Shown here piece by piece: positions 1-12,092 of a stretch of DNA of 64,000 bases. Made by a program: the position numbers and the translations under genes. The stretch is taken from assembly GCA_030770425.1 (NCBI GenBank), contig JASJFT010000002.1, forward strand, positions 62,001-126,000, given 5' to 3'. A model generated the notes under the pieces. That model had not been told where the DNA came from, made no database searches, and worked only from the letters and a program-made list of their open reading frames with translations. How positions within the stretch are numbered: the first letter of the stretch is position 1; each line of letters begins with the position of its first letter. This DNA comes from Darksidea phi. Its lineage: Eukaryota > Ascomycota > Dothideomycetes > Pleosporales > Lentitheciaceae.

Positions 1-521
1 GCTCTGTCATAGGTGTGGAGCTACCGAACTCATCTGTAGCCGGCGTGATGGGGACGGAACCGTTGGAAGAGCTGTACTGGTCCTGAGGCGAAGATCGCTC
101 GTTCAGACGCTGCAGGAGGGAGTCAACAACAGAGGGCTCATCAAGGTTGCCCGAATCGACCTTGAGCTTCTAGACTAGTCAGCGGGGCGGAACAACAGGA
201 GAGAGGGCGCGTGAAGTGCTCAAATCGAATGTCTTCAGCATGGGTAACTTGACTGACCTTGAAGCTATCGAGGGTCTGCTGCGGCATCATCTGGTTGACC
301 TGAGCAGAAGGACCTAGAGGCCGCTTCATACCCTGCAAATTGGATGTCAATGATGAATTGAAGCCGCGGTAGAGGGAGTAATGCGGATGTTGGTGACGAG
401 AGCCTACCGCCATGCCTAGTCCCTCAGGTGACGTATCGAGCCTGAGGTCGTTGGGGACGGGAAACCTGTTAATGGCTTTCCGGGGGGTGGGTGAACCGTC
501 GGCTGTAATATTGAAGCTCAT
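1..521 (-). CDS. Hypothetical protein, 5' part (3' end beyond window)
   Basis: The start codon is at 521 and the reading frame runs leftward off the window edge, so only the N-terminal about 144 residues are visible. Exon 1 is 258-521. An intron with donor GTCAGT runs 170-257, and its acceptor is the second of two overlapping TAGs (…TAGTCTAG): the first would meet a stop soon, the second keeps the frame open to base 1. Exon 2 reads KLKVDSGNLDEPSVVDSLLQ and continues acidic and Ser/Pro-rich. No domain is visible; the visible part looks disordered and low in hydrophobic residues, typical of the N-terminal tail of a fungal regulatory protein. I do not recognise the family. Confidence 0.7.
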
Positions 522-1747
522 GGCTGGCCGCTTAGGTAGATGGAAGAAATCCGAAGATATCAGGTCCTGGAGCTAGTACCGAGATAAGATGGGTAAGGTT
601 TTCGCAGCTGTACAAACCCGGTTTGGCGGCGTAAATTGGCCAGAGTAGATACAGAAACCGGTGGATGGAGAGGAAAACACGGAAGAGATGGCAGCTATAT
701 TGATCAAATAGCCCTTGCTGGGGTGCCTCAAGGGCAAGGGCGACAGTAATAACAAGTTGCAGTAACGGGTCGGGGGGTGCGAGAGGTGGAAAGAGGTGGA
801 GAGGTGAGGAGGAAAGAAGGTGGTGGGCCGGACTTTTGAGGGCGGGGCAGACGATTGAGCCTCAAGACAATAAAACTGGAAGGTACGACTGGCGGCTGCC
901 GTCGCGTGATATACGCGAGAACTCAACTTCACCGTGGGAGACGCGTCCTCGAGCAGACTGTAACTTTCTTTCACTCTTAGGGACGACCGGGTTAGGCTTA
1001 GCCGAGGCGCTGCACCTCGAGGTCTACACAGTATTGCCGCGGTCGTGATCGGGGATAATAACAATGCAAGGTCACCGCGATTCTGACCCGAGCGGGCGTA
1101 CACAGCGCGATCCCACCTTCAAGGGTACTAGGACCTCTTCAGTCGGTTCAGACGGGCAGGAGTAGATACATGTCGTCCGGATTGATGGCCAGCGACTATG
1201 AGGTGAGGCGTGAGATCACCCCGGGTCAGGCCCGAGTTGGCACCAGCATCGGCTACCTAGGAAGCGTTGTGAGCAGTCTTCAAGGGGAGTTTACCCGCTG
1301 AGAGTTATAGTGCGTCGATATCCTAGGGATTGATTTCTTGAATCCTTGTATATCTTTGAAGCACTACCACGTTGACCATCTGAACCCAATTAAGACGACT
1401 TCGATCAAAAAGAACAATTGCACGCTTTGGGGGAAATCGTGCCGCGATGCCGCAATGCCGCGATGTTGCATCTTCATCGGGAAGATCTCGTGCGCTTTCT
1501 CGCTCATAGAGCTGATGTAGCTTCGTATCTGTAGTCGTTGTTGGACTGAGAGTTGAGATTCTAACTGGAAGAGGGGAAGACACGAAAAACAGTGTCACAG
1601 ATGTATTTAGGTTGACAAGCAGAAGTTTAAACAAATGCAAGAGTTGGTAACACTTGCAGGAAGCGTGGGGAGTAGAGACATAAGAACAAAGTTTAATTCT
1701 CAATACGGAGAAGAGAAATAGACACTCCACTATAGTAGTAAACCTTG
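522..1747. other. Intergenic: promoter of the gene at 1-521, 3' flank of the hydrolase
   Basis: No convincing gene. A purine-rich run at about 779-827 (pyrimidine-rich on the minus strand) is built on repeats of GAGGTGG/GAGAGGTG and lies about 260 nt upstream of the ATG at 521. This is the CT-rich promoter element common in filamentous fungi. Open frames at 573-1103 and 1323-1781 have odd composition and no recognisable motifs. Confidence 0.6.
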
Positions 1748-4643
1748 TCAGGAAACCACCGAAGAAGGCGTTACTTTCCACTCGTGATCAAAGAACCCCA
1801 AGGCAAGTGCCCCATCCACACCCTTCCACTTCGCACTCTCCCCGAGCACTATAAAGTCGGGCTGCCCGACGCCTGTAACCATCGGCACTAGACGAGCCGC
1901 TTGCGACAAACCATCCTTATTGGAGCCCCAGACGACAAGCTCAAGTCTCTCGCCATCTAGAGGTCGTAGAAAAGCCGCACCAAGGGAGGTCCCGTCGCTA
2001 TTGTAGTGATGTGGGCTTCCTTTACTGTCGCGGACAGTGATACTAGATGAGCTTGCCTGAATGGGGAGGTCTGAGTGTACGCTCGAAGGGATGGTGTCAC
2101 CGATGGCGAAGGTGACGACGTTGCCGGTACCGTCAGTTGTCCCATCCCAGGAAGCGGATGATACGATGTTGGCGTCGGCTTGGAAGTATTGATGAAGGTT
2201 GCGGGATACCTGAAGAGCGAGGTGTGAAGTAACGTTCGACCCCTGATGTCGAATAACAAATGGCCCTTGTGTACGTAGTATAGCGGTCATTGAGCCAAGT
2301 TGCCTTCCCTGACGATGTGGTGTGTCGTCTCCGGCACTTACGAGTGGACCAGGCAACCAATTCCCTTCCATTTTAGAGACAACAACCGATCCTACGACTT
2401 CCCTCTTTCTTGATTCTTTGCCCAGGGTCACGACCGAGTTGTCGATGGAAAGTCGTTGATTTTGGAACGCGGTCGGATCGAACTCCAGACTTAGGACGTT
2501 TGAAGTGGTGATCGAATGGTCTTTGACACGCACCCTCCCATACTGTCCCGGATCTTCCAGAAGAAGCACCTTGATACCGCCCTTGGAGCCAGTATCCCCC
2601 GGATCGCCCACCACAAACTCAAATTCATCCATTTTCCTGGGAACCGTGTCGTTGCTTTTGGTATGCTTGTAATAAAAGTTGACTAACTCTGGCGTTGTCA
2701 TGACGGTCTCCCACCAGTGGTTTTGCCCAGAAACTTCATTGTAGCTAGAGTTCGTGCCAGACAGGAAGAGCTGTTGAGCGAGAAGGCGCGAATTGTAAGC
2801 GGGAACATTATCGTCTAGCTGACCGTGTTGTTGCTGCACAGGGATACCACCGGCATTTGGCATAAGCATCTCATGTCGGTAGCTATTCAGGGAAGCGCTA
2901 ATCATAGCGGTGCGACCTGGATCGGCGGGTTGCCAAAGTTCGTACGGAACATACTCTGCGAAACTTTAGCTGAGCGTTACAAATATAATGGAACTTACTT
3001 TGGATAGATGCATAGCCAGACACAGGCGCCGCAGCGAGGATCTTATCTGGCCGATGCGTGAGTGCGTACCATGTACCCTGTCCGCCGTTCGAATGTCCAG
3101 ATACGATCCATCGATTGACATCAACGCCAGGTCCTTGCCAACCTACATAGGTGATCCAGGCTGGGATACTGTTCACCGCAGCTTCGACATCAGCAAACCC
3201 CCAGTTGTCTGCCATTGTGTTAGCTTGCTGACCCTCTAATTAAGCACAAACTTACGCCAGTCATCGCCTGACCATGGCGTTACGCCTGTGGGAAACATGA
3301 CCCAAGCACAGAGATCTGGCATTGGATCCAGAGCGTGAGCCACCATTCCATTGTCAGCTTCTAACCCAGCCCCGTGCAACTGTAAGAGAACAGGTAGGCT
3401 GGAGTTCCGTCCCGGGCCGCATGTTGCATTCTTGGCAGGTGGCCGAAGCATGGCATACGACGTCATTCCGCCCGGATGGATATAGGTGATCTTGTGAGGT
3501 TCGTAGATAGATGTCTTGGTAAGACTCTGCGAAATCTGTAAGGTAGAGAGGTGACTACCGCCGGCAGTCTTATAACTGACAACATATTGTACAGAAGAAA
3601 CATTACCTATAGGCAAGGAGATATTGAACGCGACTGGTCGCGTTTGCCCAGCGGCTATTACTATATCAAGATCATTTTCAGGGGACGATGATTGGTTTTT
3701 CTGCTCAGTAATCAGAACTCGCGAGACCCACACGAGGATCTTTTGGGAGTCCAGCTCCTGCAATGAAATAGGATGTCTCACATCTGAAGACTGAATCCGT
3801 GTGATTTCGATGTCGTCCTCGCCACTGTTACGAAGGGTGACAGAGCCTACTGAAGACGCCAACTTGCCATCAACCACATCCGACATTAGAATTCCGGGCT
3901 TTGCCGGTTCCAAGGTGCCAGAGGCTCGCTCGGCGTGTATCAAAACGTCAATGGTCGGCGCGAGAATGCCACCGAAGGCTCTTACATCTCGCACTAGCCG
4001 GAGATCAATCTTATGCGTACCTGGGGCCAAATGCAGAACCGGCGGAGCTTTTCGGAAAGTGAAGAAATCGCCCCCGAAGTAGTGAGCATCGTTCACCCAG
4101 AATTCTAAGATTGCATCCGTGTACAAGATGACGGACTGGGTGCCATTGCCGCGTACAGTGAGTTCTCCACGCGCCCAAGATTGATACTGGACAGCAGCCC
4201 ATCCGTAAACGACCTTGAGGAAGTCCCAATCGACATTAGAGTGACTGATGCTCAACGACGCATTGGCGGATGTTGGTGAGGTGGCAGTCTGCGTGGCCTC
4301 CGTGATGTTCCACTTGGCTGTTCCATTAGCAGGTAAAGAGCTCCGAAACAGCGCGTCAGGGTCATAACGAAGGGTTTGGAATCCCCCGGCATATTCGAGT
4401 GGGTCGGCTCCCCACGTCGGTTCTATAGGTTATTAGTCTCATGGTTTGCACGGTAAGCAATTGAAATGTCATGCCTCGTGTCCCGATCTGAAATGGCCCT
4501 AAGACCTGCCATGAGCTGCTCAGCGAGAGTGGGGCATCCTCCTGGCGATGGCCTAGCGGAACCATCACTTCGTATCGGGAGGCATCGCAGAGCAGAACTA
4601 AAAGACATAGCGCCAAGAATACAGCGAAAGTAACAACAGACAT
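1748..4643 (-). CDS. Large secreted alpha/beta-hydrolase (peptidase S9 / depolymerase-like)
   Basis: Four exons: 4475-4643, 3256-4422, 2999-3208 and 1748-2955, giving 917 aa. The N-terminus is a clear signal peptide (MSVVTFAVFLALCLLVLLC), so the product is probably secreted or enters the ER. The middle holds the hydrolase core: an oxyanion-type LQLHGAG strand, then VSGHSNGGQG, the GxSxG nucleophile elbow with Ser at about residue 485. The first about 420 residues form a beta-rich region typical of this fungal family. The family is annotated as prolyl-oligopeptidase-like or esterase; the true substrate is unknown. The first intron (4423-4474) uses a GC donor (GCATGA) and a TATAG acceptor; only this join gives GTREPTWGADP in frame. 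The other introns, 3209-3255 and 2956-2998, are canonical and only 47 and 43 nt. A divergent neighbour starts at 5042. Confidence 0.85.
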
Positions 4644-5041
4644 TATGCAGGCCCTACAAAAGCCGCAGCAAAGCTCACAACCCGTGGAGTGGCGCGAGCG
4701 GTGGTGGCGCACATGGGATGGTTGTGGTTGGATCAAGCATGCTTGGCTTGCAGCCCCTGTCGGGAATCTATACATGGCATGGCTCGACCGCATTTGGACG
4801 CGGCGCAATGTTTCCAACGGTCATTGCAACCCACAAGTCAACCGGTAGACATCTTTCTTCCCAGACTTCCAGCGCCTTTTTTGACGTCGTACACGTACCC
4901 GGCCACCTGTGCGTGTAACCATTTGCGCTCCACAAGGAGGATCGCCGGACTCAGGCCACATCGACCACTGATCACCACTTCAGCTCCCATGGCGTAACGA
5001 ACTCCCTACGACCCCTCTACTACCGCCCTACGTCTCTTGTG
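4644..5041. other. Divergent promoter region (398 bp)
   Basis: The two genes start outward from this region. A TGACGT motif lies near 4884, and runs of C and CT precede the start at 5042. I see no gene. Confidence 0.5.
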
Positions 5042-6740
5042 ATGGCGTCCGAGTCGCCCGTCGACTCGAACCGCACGTTCAAGTTCCCCCCGTTCCAGCC
5101 TGATCTGCTCCCCACCCACGAAGAGGAGCCGTTCGGCCTCACCTCGCGCACCCCCAGCCCTCATCGCGCGCCGCAGCCGAACGGAAGTGCACACGCCTCG
5201 GACAGATGGCAGCCACGAAAGGAGCAGAGATATGGACATGCGAACGGTGCAGCGCACGGCCCCTCAACGAGACACGGGAGACAAAAGAGTCTGAGTGAGG
5301 CTTTCAGGACAATACGAACAAGAAAAGCGAGCGTTAGCCAGAATGCGCACGAGATTGCGGATGCGCTCAAGGCACCGGTTTCGCCCAAGTTGATCGTATG
5401 TAGGATAGCGGGGCATAGAGACAAGATCCTATTGCTAACGGGTGCAGATGCTCTGCGGCGTCTGGTACATGACCTCCATCTTCTCCAACACGTCCTCGAA
5501 AGCCATCCTCACAGCCTTGCCGAAGCCGGTCACGCTCACAATCGTACAATTTGCTTTCGTGTCTGGATGGTGTTTATTTCTTGGTGCCCTCGCTAGGAAA
5601 TACCCTCGCTTGAAGCAGATCCTGCCCTTCCTCAAATTCGGAATACGTCCGCCAACAAAAGACCTGATCAAGTTCACGCTACCCCTCGCGCTCTTCCAGA
5701 TCGCTGGCCATGTTATGAGCTCCGATGCCACGCGACGAATACCCGTGTCCTTGGTGCACACCATCAAGGGCCTGTCTCCCTTGCTGACCGTGCTCGCCTA
5801 CCGTGTTTTCTACAAGATTCGCTACTCTGTCCCGACGTACCTCTCCTTGATTCCGCTCACTCTCGGAGTGGCTTTGGCGTGCTCCGCGGATTTCAATGCC
5901 AACTTCATGGGGTTGGTGATGGCATTTGCCAGTTCGATTTTGTTCGTCACGCAGAACATTGTCTCGAAGAAGATATTCAACGAGGCTGCGGCGGCCGAGA
6001 AGGACGGTCTTCCTCCGACGCGGTTTACGAAACCGGACAAGCTCAACCTATTATGCTATTCCTCTGGCCTCGCCTTTCTTATGACTGTGCCGCTTTGGTT
6101 ATGGTCGGAAGGCTTCACCCTCATAGGAGACTTCCTCCGTGACGCGTCTATCGACCTGTCGGATCGCCCAGGCTCGTACGACCATGGACGCCTGGTCCTC
6201 GAGTTTATTTTCAATGGCACTTTCCATTTCGGACAGAATATTGTCGCATTCATCCTGCTCTCCATGATCTCCCCAGTCACGTATTCGGTTGCTAGTCTTA
6301 TCAAACGCGTTTTCGTCATTTGCTTCGCGATCGTCTGGTTCGGAAAGCCCGTTACCAAAACCCAGATGTTTGGCTTCTTCCTTACGTTTCTCGGCTTGTA
6401 CCTCTACGACCGGACGTCCGACGCGGCGAAGAAGGACAAGCAGGCACGCTTGTTGGAGGGGAAAGCGCAGGGCTCGCTATTGCCTCTCACAACGGACAAT
6501 CTACCGCGTCCAAACTTTTCTGCAAGCCCAGCTTCGATGTCAGCAGGAACAGGTGCTTATCCCAGGGCCAACGGGCCGATAGAATCGAGAAACGAGAAGA
6601 GGAATGACGATATGGGCCCTGGACGGCCGGATGCATCGAATCAGGCCAGCTGGCTGCCACCTGGGACGAAACAGGAGGAGACCTGGCGACCCGACGGGAT
6701 AAATGGTAGACCTGGTGGTGTTGGTGTTTCCAATGGATGA
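5042..6740 (+). CDS. Triose-phosphate-transporter-family carrier (Sly41-like)
   Basis: Exons 5042-5395 and 5448-6740 encode 548 aa. The join 'SPKLI | MLCGVWYMTSIFSNTSSK' removes a 52-nt GTATGT…GTGCAG intron. A disordered, Ser/Arg-rich N-terminal tail of about 115 residues precedes roughly ten hydrophobic segments of the drug/metabolite transporter superfamily. Family signatures include the SNTSSKAIL start of the first helix and the KGLSPLLTVLAYR and SVASLIKRVFVI motifs found in yeast Sly41 and plant plastid phosphate translocators. The C-terminal tail from about residue 450 is polar and disordered. In yeast, Sly41 is an ER/Golgi membrane protein that suppresses Ypt1 loss; the transported substrate here cannot be read from sequence. 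The ATG at 5042 is the first in frame. Confidence 0.88.
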
Positions 6741-7230
6741 TGTGCTTCTGTATTACGGGGTCATGTTGTATGTGGACGGCATACTTGTATTCTACCTGTT
6801 CGAGATGATGGTGGCATAGAAACGACTAAAACTTAGAGCATTGAATAGGCGTAAATGTTTAGGGGATAATTTGCGCCCAGCCACGTCTCATGTGGCAAGT
6901 ATAGCCGTACCCATGCCAAGACCGAAATACCAGGGACTGCAAAGCCGGGAACGAAACGTTGACCAGATGATCAGCCGTTGAATGACCCACTTCAATCTTT
7001 CTCCAGATCAAGACTCGTGCATGATCAAGTTATGGCCCCGGTCAAACAACGTAAATGATTCAGCGTGATGCACTCAGTCCGTCATGAGCGGGAAGTCACC
7101 ACCACGGTTTGTTAAGCGAGGCCCGACGGCGAATGAATGCCGCTTGCCCCTACGCAACGCCGCGTGACATCAACGGCCACCTCCCCTACACCCATTATTT
7201 CTTTAGCGGTTCTAGGCTGCACCCGTAACC
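6741..7230. other. Intergenic (490 bp)
   Basis: This is the 3' flank of the transporter and the promoter of the Sey1 gene. I see no gene, repeat or RNA. Confidence 0.5.
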
Positions 7231-10042
7231 ATGGCCTCGTCTCTGAAGGTCAACGGCAATGGCAGACCGAGCAACGTCAAACATCCCTCCGCCCCGTCCC
7301 TCATGATGAACGCCCATTTCGCTGGCGTCGGGGAAGACGCCTCGGCGCAGGACTACGAACATGGCATCCAGGTTATTGATGAAGACAAGGTCTTCAAGTA
7401 AGTCTTGTAAATCGTGTATACATGCGTGAGCTGCTAATAACGGTGCGATTGCAGCCAGAACCTGTCGACCTACCTCAACCTCGAGAAAGTCATCCCCGCG
7501 GGCTTCAACTACCACCTCATATCCGTCTTCGGCTCGCAGTCCACGGGCAAATCCACTCTCCTCAACTACCTCTTCGGCACTCAGTTTGGTGTCATGTCCG
7601 AGCAGGAGCGTCGCCAGACCACCAAGGGAATATGGATGAGCAAGAACAAGCGCGAGGACAGCGCCAGGGGCATGGCGGAAAATATCTTGGTTATGGATGT
7701 GGAGGGTACTGACGGCCGCGAGCGCGGAGAGGACCAGGACTTCGAGCGCAAGAGTGCCCTGTTCGCCCTGGCGACCAGCGAGGTGCTGATTGTCAATATC
7801 TGGGAGCACCAAGTCGGCCTGTATCAGGGCGCAAACATGGGCTTGCTCAAGACGGTTTTCGAGGTCAACCTACAGCTCTTTATCAAGGACACCAAGTAAG
7901 TAGTCTGGCCTCTGGCTATAGTGTCTGCTGACAATCACAGGTCTACTCCCCGCTCCCTCCTCTTCTTCGTCATTCGCGACCACCTCGGCACCACCCCCCT
8001 CAATAACCTCCAAAATACTCTTATACAAGATCTATCCAAACTCTGGTCTTCTATATCGAAGCCCAACGGTCTCGAGAACTCTCGGATAGAAGACTACTTC
8101 GACTTTGCCTTCGTTGCGCTACCCCACAAAATCCTACAACCGGAGAAGTTTGAGGCAGAGGTGGAGAAGCTCGGCACAAGATTTAGGGAAGGCTACAACG
8201 ACCCCAAGAAGAGCGGCCTACTTGACGAATCGTCGCTACCGGTCTTTTTGCCGCAGTACCACCGGAGGATTCCCGCTGATGGGTTCGCTGTGTATGCTGA
8301 AGGTGTCTGGGATCAGATCGTCAACAACAAGGACCTGGATCTACCGACCCAGCAGGAGCTTTTGGCACAATTTAGATGCGACGAGATTTCGAGAGAAGTG
8401 TTGCTTGCCTTTGACGAAAAGATCACCCCGCTAGAGGATAAGCAGGCGGAGGATGCTCGCGCAGGAAAGCCCTCGGTCATCGCAGATCTTGGCGTGGCTA
8501 TGAACGCCGCCCGATCGAAAGTCCTCAAAGAATTCGAAACTAGCGCTAGTCGGTATCACAAAGGTGTCTACGCCCGCAAGAAGGCAGAATTGGAGAGCAA
8601 GGTCGATACGCGCCTTAAAGCACTCTTCCAGAAACAGCTCAGCGCGGCTCACAAATCTGGTGTCGAAGCTTTCAGCAACGCCGTCAGCCAGACCGTCAAG
8701 GGTGGGCAAAAGAAGGGCGCAACATACGACTTCGCGCAAATAGTAGAAAGCGAGAAGAAAAGGGCTCTTTCCAAGTTCGAATCTGACGCCCAGGCTGTCA
8801 TGGTAGAAGGCGCGCCATGGAGCTCCTACAGGCAAGAGATGAACTTGTATCAGAAAGACTTGGATGAGGTCTCTGGACGTCTCCGCAAGGAAGAGATGCG
8901 TCGTTTGGCTACTCGCGTAGAGCGCTGGGTGCGGTCTCGTCTGGACGAGTCGGTCGGTCTCGAATTCAACAAGATTGGAAGCGGACGAGGTGGTTCTGGA
9001 GCACCGGAGCATGGTGAAAAACCGCCCTCCGAGAAGGACCTTTGGGACCGCGTGTGGCTCATCTTCACTGAGACCGTTGAAGATGCCGAGAAGCGATTTA
9101 CAGACCGCGCCCGAAGTTTCGATGCGAGCCCGGAGGAAGTCGAAGTCGGTTTGTGGAGGCTACGACGCAAGTCTTGGGGCGTGCTCCGTGCAAAGATCGA
9201 CGAAGAGGTCATGGAGGGCAACATTCTGCTCAAGCTCCGTGAGAACTTCGAAGACAAGTTCCGGTACGACGAACAAGGTGTTCCCAGGATATGGCGGCCT
9301 ACCGATGATATCGAGGGCATCTACACAAAGGCACGCGAGTCGACGATTACTCTCATTCCTCTATTGGCCCGCTTTAAGCTCTCGAAAACTTCCGCACCAC
9401 CTCCACTCGATGCATGGATAGGCGATCCACCTGCTTCCGTATTGCCTGCAGACGAGGAGGATCTCTCGCCCATCGGTGGCGTCGACGAAGATGAGGGGAA
9501 GAGTCTAGAAGAAGAGATGACTATCCTAAGCGACGCTAAACAAGCTGATCTCCTCGTTCGTTTCAAGAAGACGGCGGACGGTGTCTATGTTGAAGCCAAG
9601 CGTAGTGCGATCGGCGGCATGACACAAGTACCCCTTTATTTCTATGGTCTCCTACTGGCGCTAGGTTGGAACGAGATAGTAGCCGGTAAGCGTCACTCCG
9701 CTATAAAAGTGCCATTATGTCGTACTAATAGTTGACGCAGTTCTACGTAATCCCGTGTATTTCATCTTCCTCATCCTCTTGGGCGTCGGCGCCTACGTGA
9801 CCTACACGCTCAACCTCTGGGGCCCCATGGCCCGCATGGCGAATGCCGCTTCCGCCCAAGCCCTCGATATCGGCAAAGAGCGTCTCCGCGACTTCCTAGA
9901 GTCGTCCGACACCGGCCGTCAGGCTATGGCTATGTCGGGACAGCAGAGCGGTAATCGCTCACGACAGTACGATGATGTCAAGATGGATCGATTGAACGGC
10001 GATGGCAAGAAGAGGAACGAGGATGATATGGATGATATTTGA
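7231..10042 (+). CDS. SEY1: Sey1, dynamin-like GTPase of ER membrane fusion
   Basis: Four exons: 7231-7397, 7455-7895, 7941-9685 and 9741-10042, giving 884 aa. The product is the fungal member of the RHD3/atlastin family, which tethers and fuses ER tubules by GTP hydrolysis. The P-loop GSQSTGKST (about residues 82-90) is followed by the switch sequence [11 protein letters not shown], the G3 [13 protein letters not shown] and the G4 FFVIRDH. A long helical stalk follows. Near the C-terminus are two closely spaced membrane segments ([14 protein letters not shown] and [17 protein letters not shown]) that form the hairpin anchor, then a short charged tail facing the cytosol. Three introns of 57, 45 and 55 nt have canonical sites; the last contains the branch site TACTAATAG. 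Length and motif order match the family. Confidence 0.97.
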
Positions 10043-10474
10043 ATGCACTGCGATGGGATTGGAGACGACTTGGATGAACTTGTGTTTTTATATTGCTTAG
10101 GGTGGGCGTTTGGGTAGATCCTAGGTAGAATTGGGCTTGCCTTGGGGTATTCATGTTGTCATTTTGGCGATACTAGTGTCCTAGAGGGTTGCCGATGAGT
10201 AGTGAGATGACTATCCTCTGTGTGCGATCCACTTTGGCAAAAATTCGTCGTGATTAATTTGAAGCTCGCCACATCACGAAGGGTATATATGCTATCCATC
10301 TTCATCTTCGGTGGATACATCAAGATCGGTATGGCGTATAACTTAGAGCTTCGTGTATCCACTGTTCACTTGCGGAGTCCCTGTATCATGGCTGCGCCCC
10401 AACCTTCCGGACCTTCCGCTCTACTTCACATATCTCCCCTTTGACAATTCCCAAAGGAACTAAATATACTGGAT
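10043..10474. other. Intergenic (432 bp)
   Basis: This is the 3' flank of SEY1 and the upstream region of the broken regulator gene. I see no gene. Confidence 0.5.
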
Positions 10475-12092
10475 ATGACAAGGAAACGAGCAGTCAACGT
10501 TTGCCAGTTCTGCCGCAAGCACAAGGTCCGCTGCAACGTTGACTCGACCGGCATCCCGTGTGCAAAGTGCATAGAAATTGGCACAGGATGCAAGATTCGA
10601 GCACGGAAGCAGTATCGGTGAGCTTATCCAAGCCTCTCTACTGTCCATACCGTTCATTTTCTGTGCAGTAGTCGAAAGAAGGCGCGGCGTTCAAGCAGCG
10701 CGCCTTCCGATAACGATGGAGGACACTATCAAAATCGTTGCAGCTGCCGTCCCAGAACCAAGCTCAAGAATTGCGCCCATCTTCGTCGGAGAGGGTGGAT
10801 ATGGCGCCATCTTGGATGCTACAGGCGAAACCACTGATCGCCTCTTTTACGTGCCCACTACAGCAGAAAAGGCGCTCGCTGGCGAAGATCTCGAGTACCT
10901 CAAGGTGAAAGGTTGTTTCACACTCCCAGTGGAGAGTAAAGAGCTTCTCAAGGCGTACTTCCAGTTCGCTCATCCGACTTTCCCCGTCATCGATGGACCA
11001 CTGTTCTTACAGGAGTACGCGGCCCGCGGCCATGAAGGGATAAATCTACTCCTCCTTTGGAGCATGTTCTCCGTCAGCGCGAGCTATATTTCAATTTCAC
11101 CTAAAAGAGCAAGCAAATAGATATATGCAAATCGCACCAAATTGCTATTCGATCTCAGCCAGGAAACCGACAAGGTCGTCCTCATACAATCAGCGCTACT
11201 CCTTAGCTTCTGGTTCGCGGACACGGAAGACGTGAAGCAGTCCTAGTACTAGACGAGCATAGCGTTCGGCATCGCGCAGACACTTGGCCTTCATCTCGAG
11301 GTCAGGTCAGTGCATACACAAGTTACGGTTCAGCAGCGGTCTTTGTGGCGCAATATATGGCAGTGCTGCATGATACGCGATGTATGGCTTGCTTTTGGCA
11401 TGAGCAGACCGCTTCGTATTAAAGCATCGGATTGCGACTGTCCCATGCTGGGAGATGCAGACTTCCAGTTTACGGATTTGGTGCTGCATGGTGAGAAGAT
11501 TTATTCTCCAGGCGAGGCAGCAGGATTTTTGAATATGTGGCAGAGCTTGATTACTACCAGTCACGTCTTGCGCAGCATTATCACCAGCAAATCATTGTCA
11601 CCTTCGCAAGCTAAATCTCTGGAAGATCGGACCAACGTCCAGGGTATCAACAGTTCAACGTTCCTACTCGCACTCGTAGACCGGCACCTGAAACTTCACC
11701 AATATGCTGCAATCATCGCACTAGCTCGAGGCAATGGCTCGAAAGAAGAATCGAGAAAAGCCGCAGACAGCACAACCGCTATCATACAAGCTTCCCTTGA
11801 CGATAAGACCACCATGTACGCCGCGCAAGTCACAGTTCCGCTCCTAGTCCCAGCCATGGTCACCTATTTGACTGCCATCAAATCTGCACGATCAGAGGCA
11901 GGAAAGTTGGCAGACGACAAGCTCAACTTATACTCACAGTTCCTATCTACTATCGAGGACAATCACCCCGCCGCATCGATTTTAAAGAGAGTTTTGGCCG
12001 CGGCACAAGACGCAACCGTTAGTAAGGGGGCTGGTCGAGGAGGCGAAGAGGCGACGCTACCGCGTTATATAGGCCACTTTTTTTCATCGTAG
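10475..12092 (+). pseudogene. Zn2Cys6 fungal transcription factor, disrupted
   Basis: The ATG at 10475 opens a perfect Zn2Cys6 zinc cluster (CQFCRKHKVRC…CAKCIEIGTGC) followed by a basic stretch; a GTGAGC donor lies at 10618. The fungal-specific TF domain (MHR) follows in pieces. One segment (frame of 10671-11117) contains FAHPTFPVIDGPLFLQEYA and LLLLWSMFSVSASYI. After a TAG at 11118-11120 it continues as YANRTKLLFDLSQ…FWFADTEDVKQS, with TAGs at 11244-11246 and 11250-11252, then TSIAFGIAQTLGLHLE. A further segment (about 11328-12092) continues QRSLWRNIWQCCMIRDVWLA to RYIGHFFSS. In the family the last two stops sit where Trp is expected (W-Y-W). The zinc-cluster frame and the MHR frame also do not join with the obvious acceptor near 10668. 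An intact ancestor bound DNA and regulated a pathway I cannot name. Confidence 0.8.

Noticed and set aside
573..1103. 176-residue minus-strand frame
   Set aside because: Ser/Leu/Pro-rich with no motif; it lies in the CT-rich promoter of the gene at 1-521.
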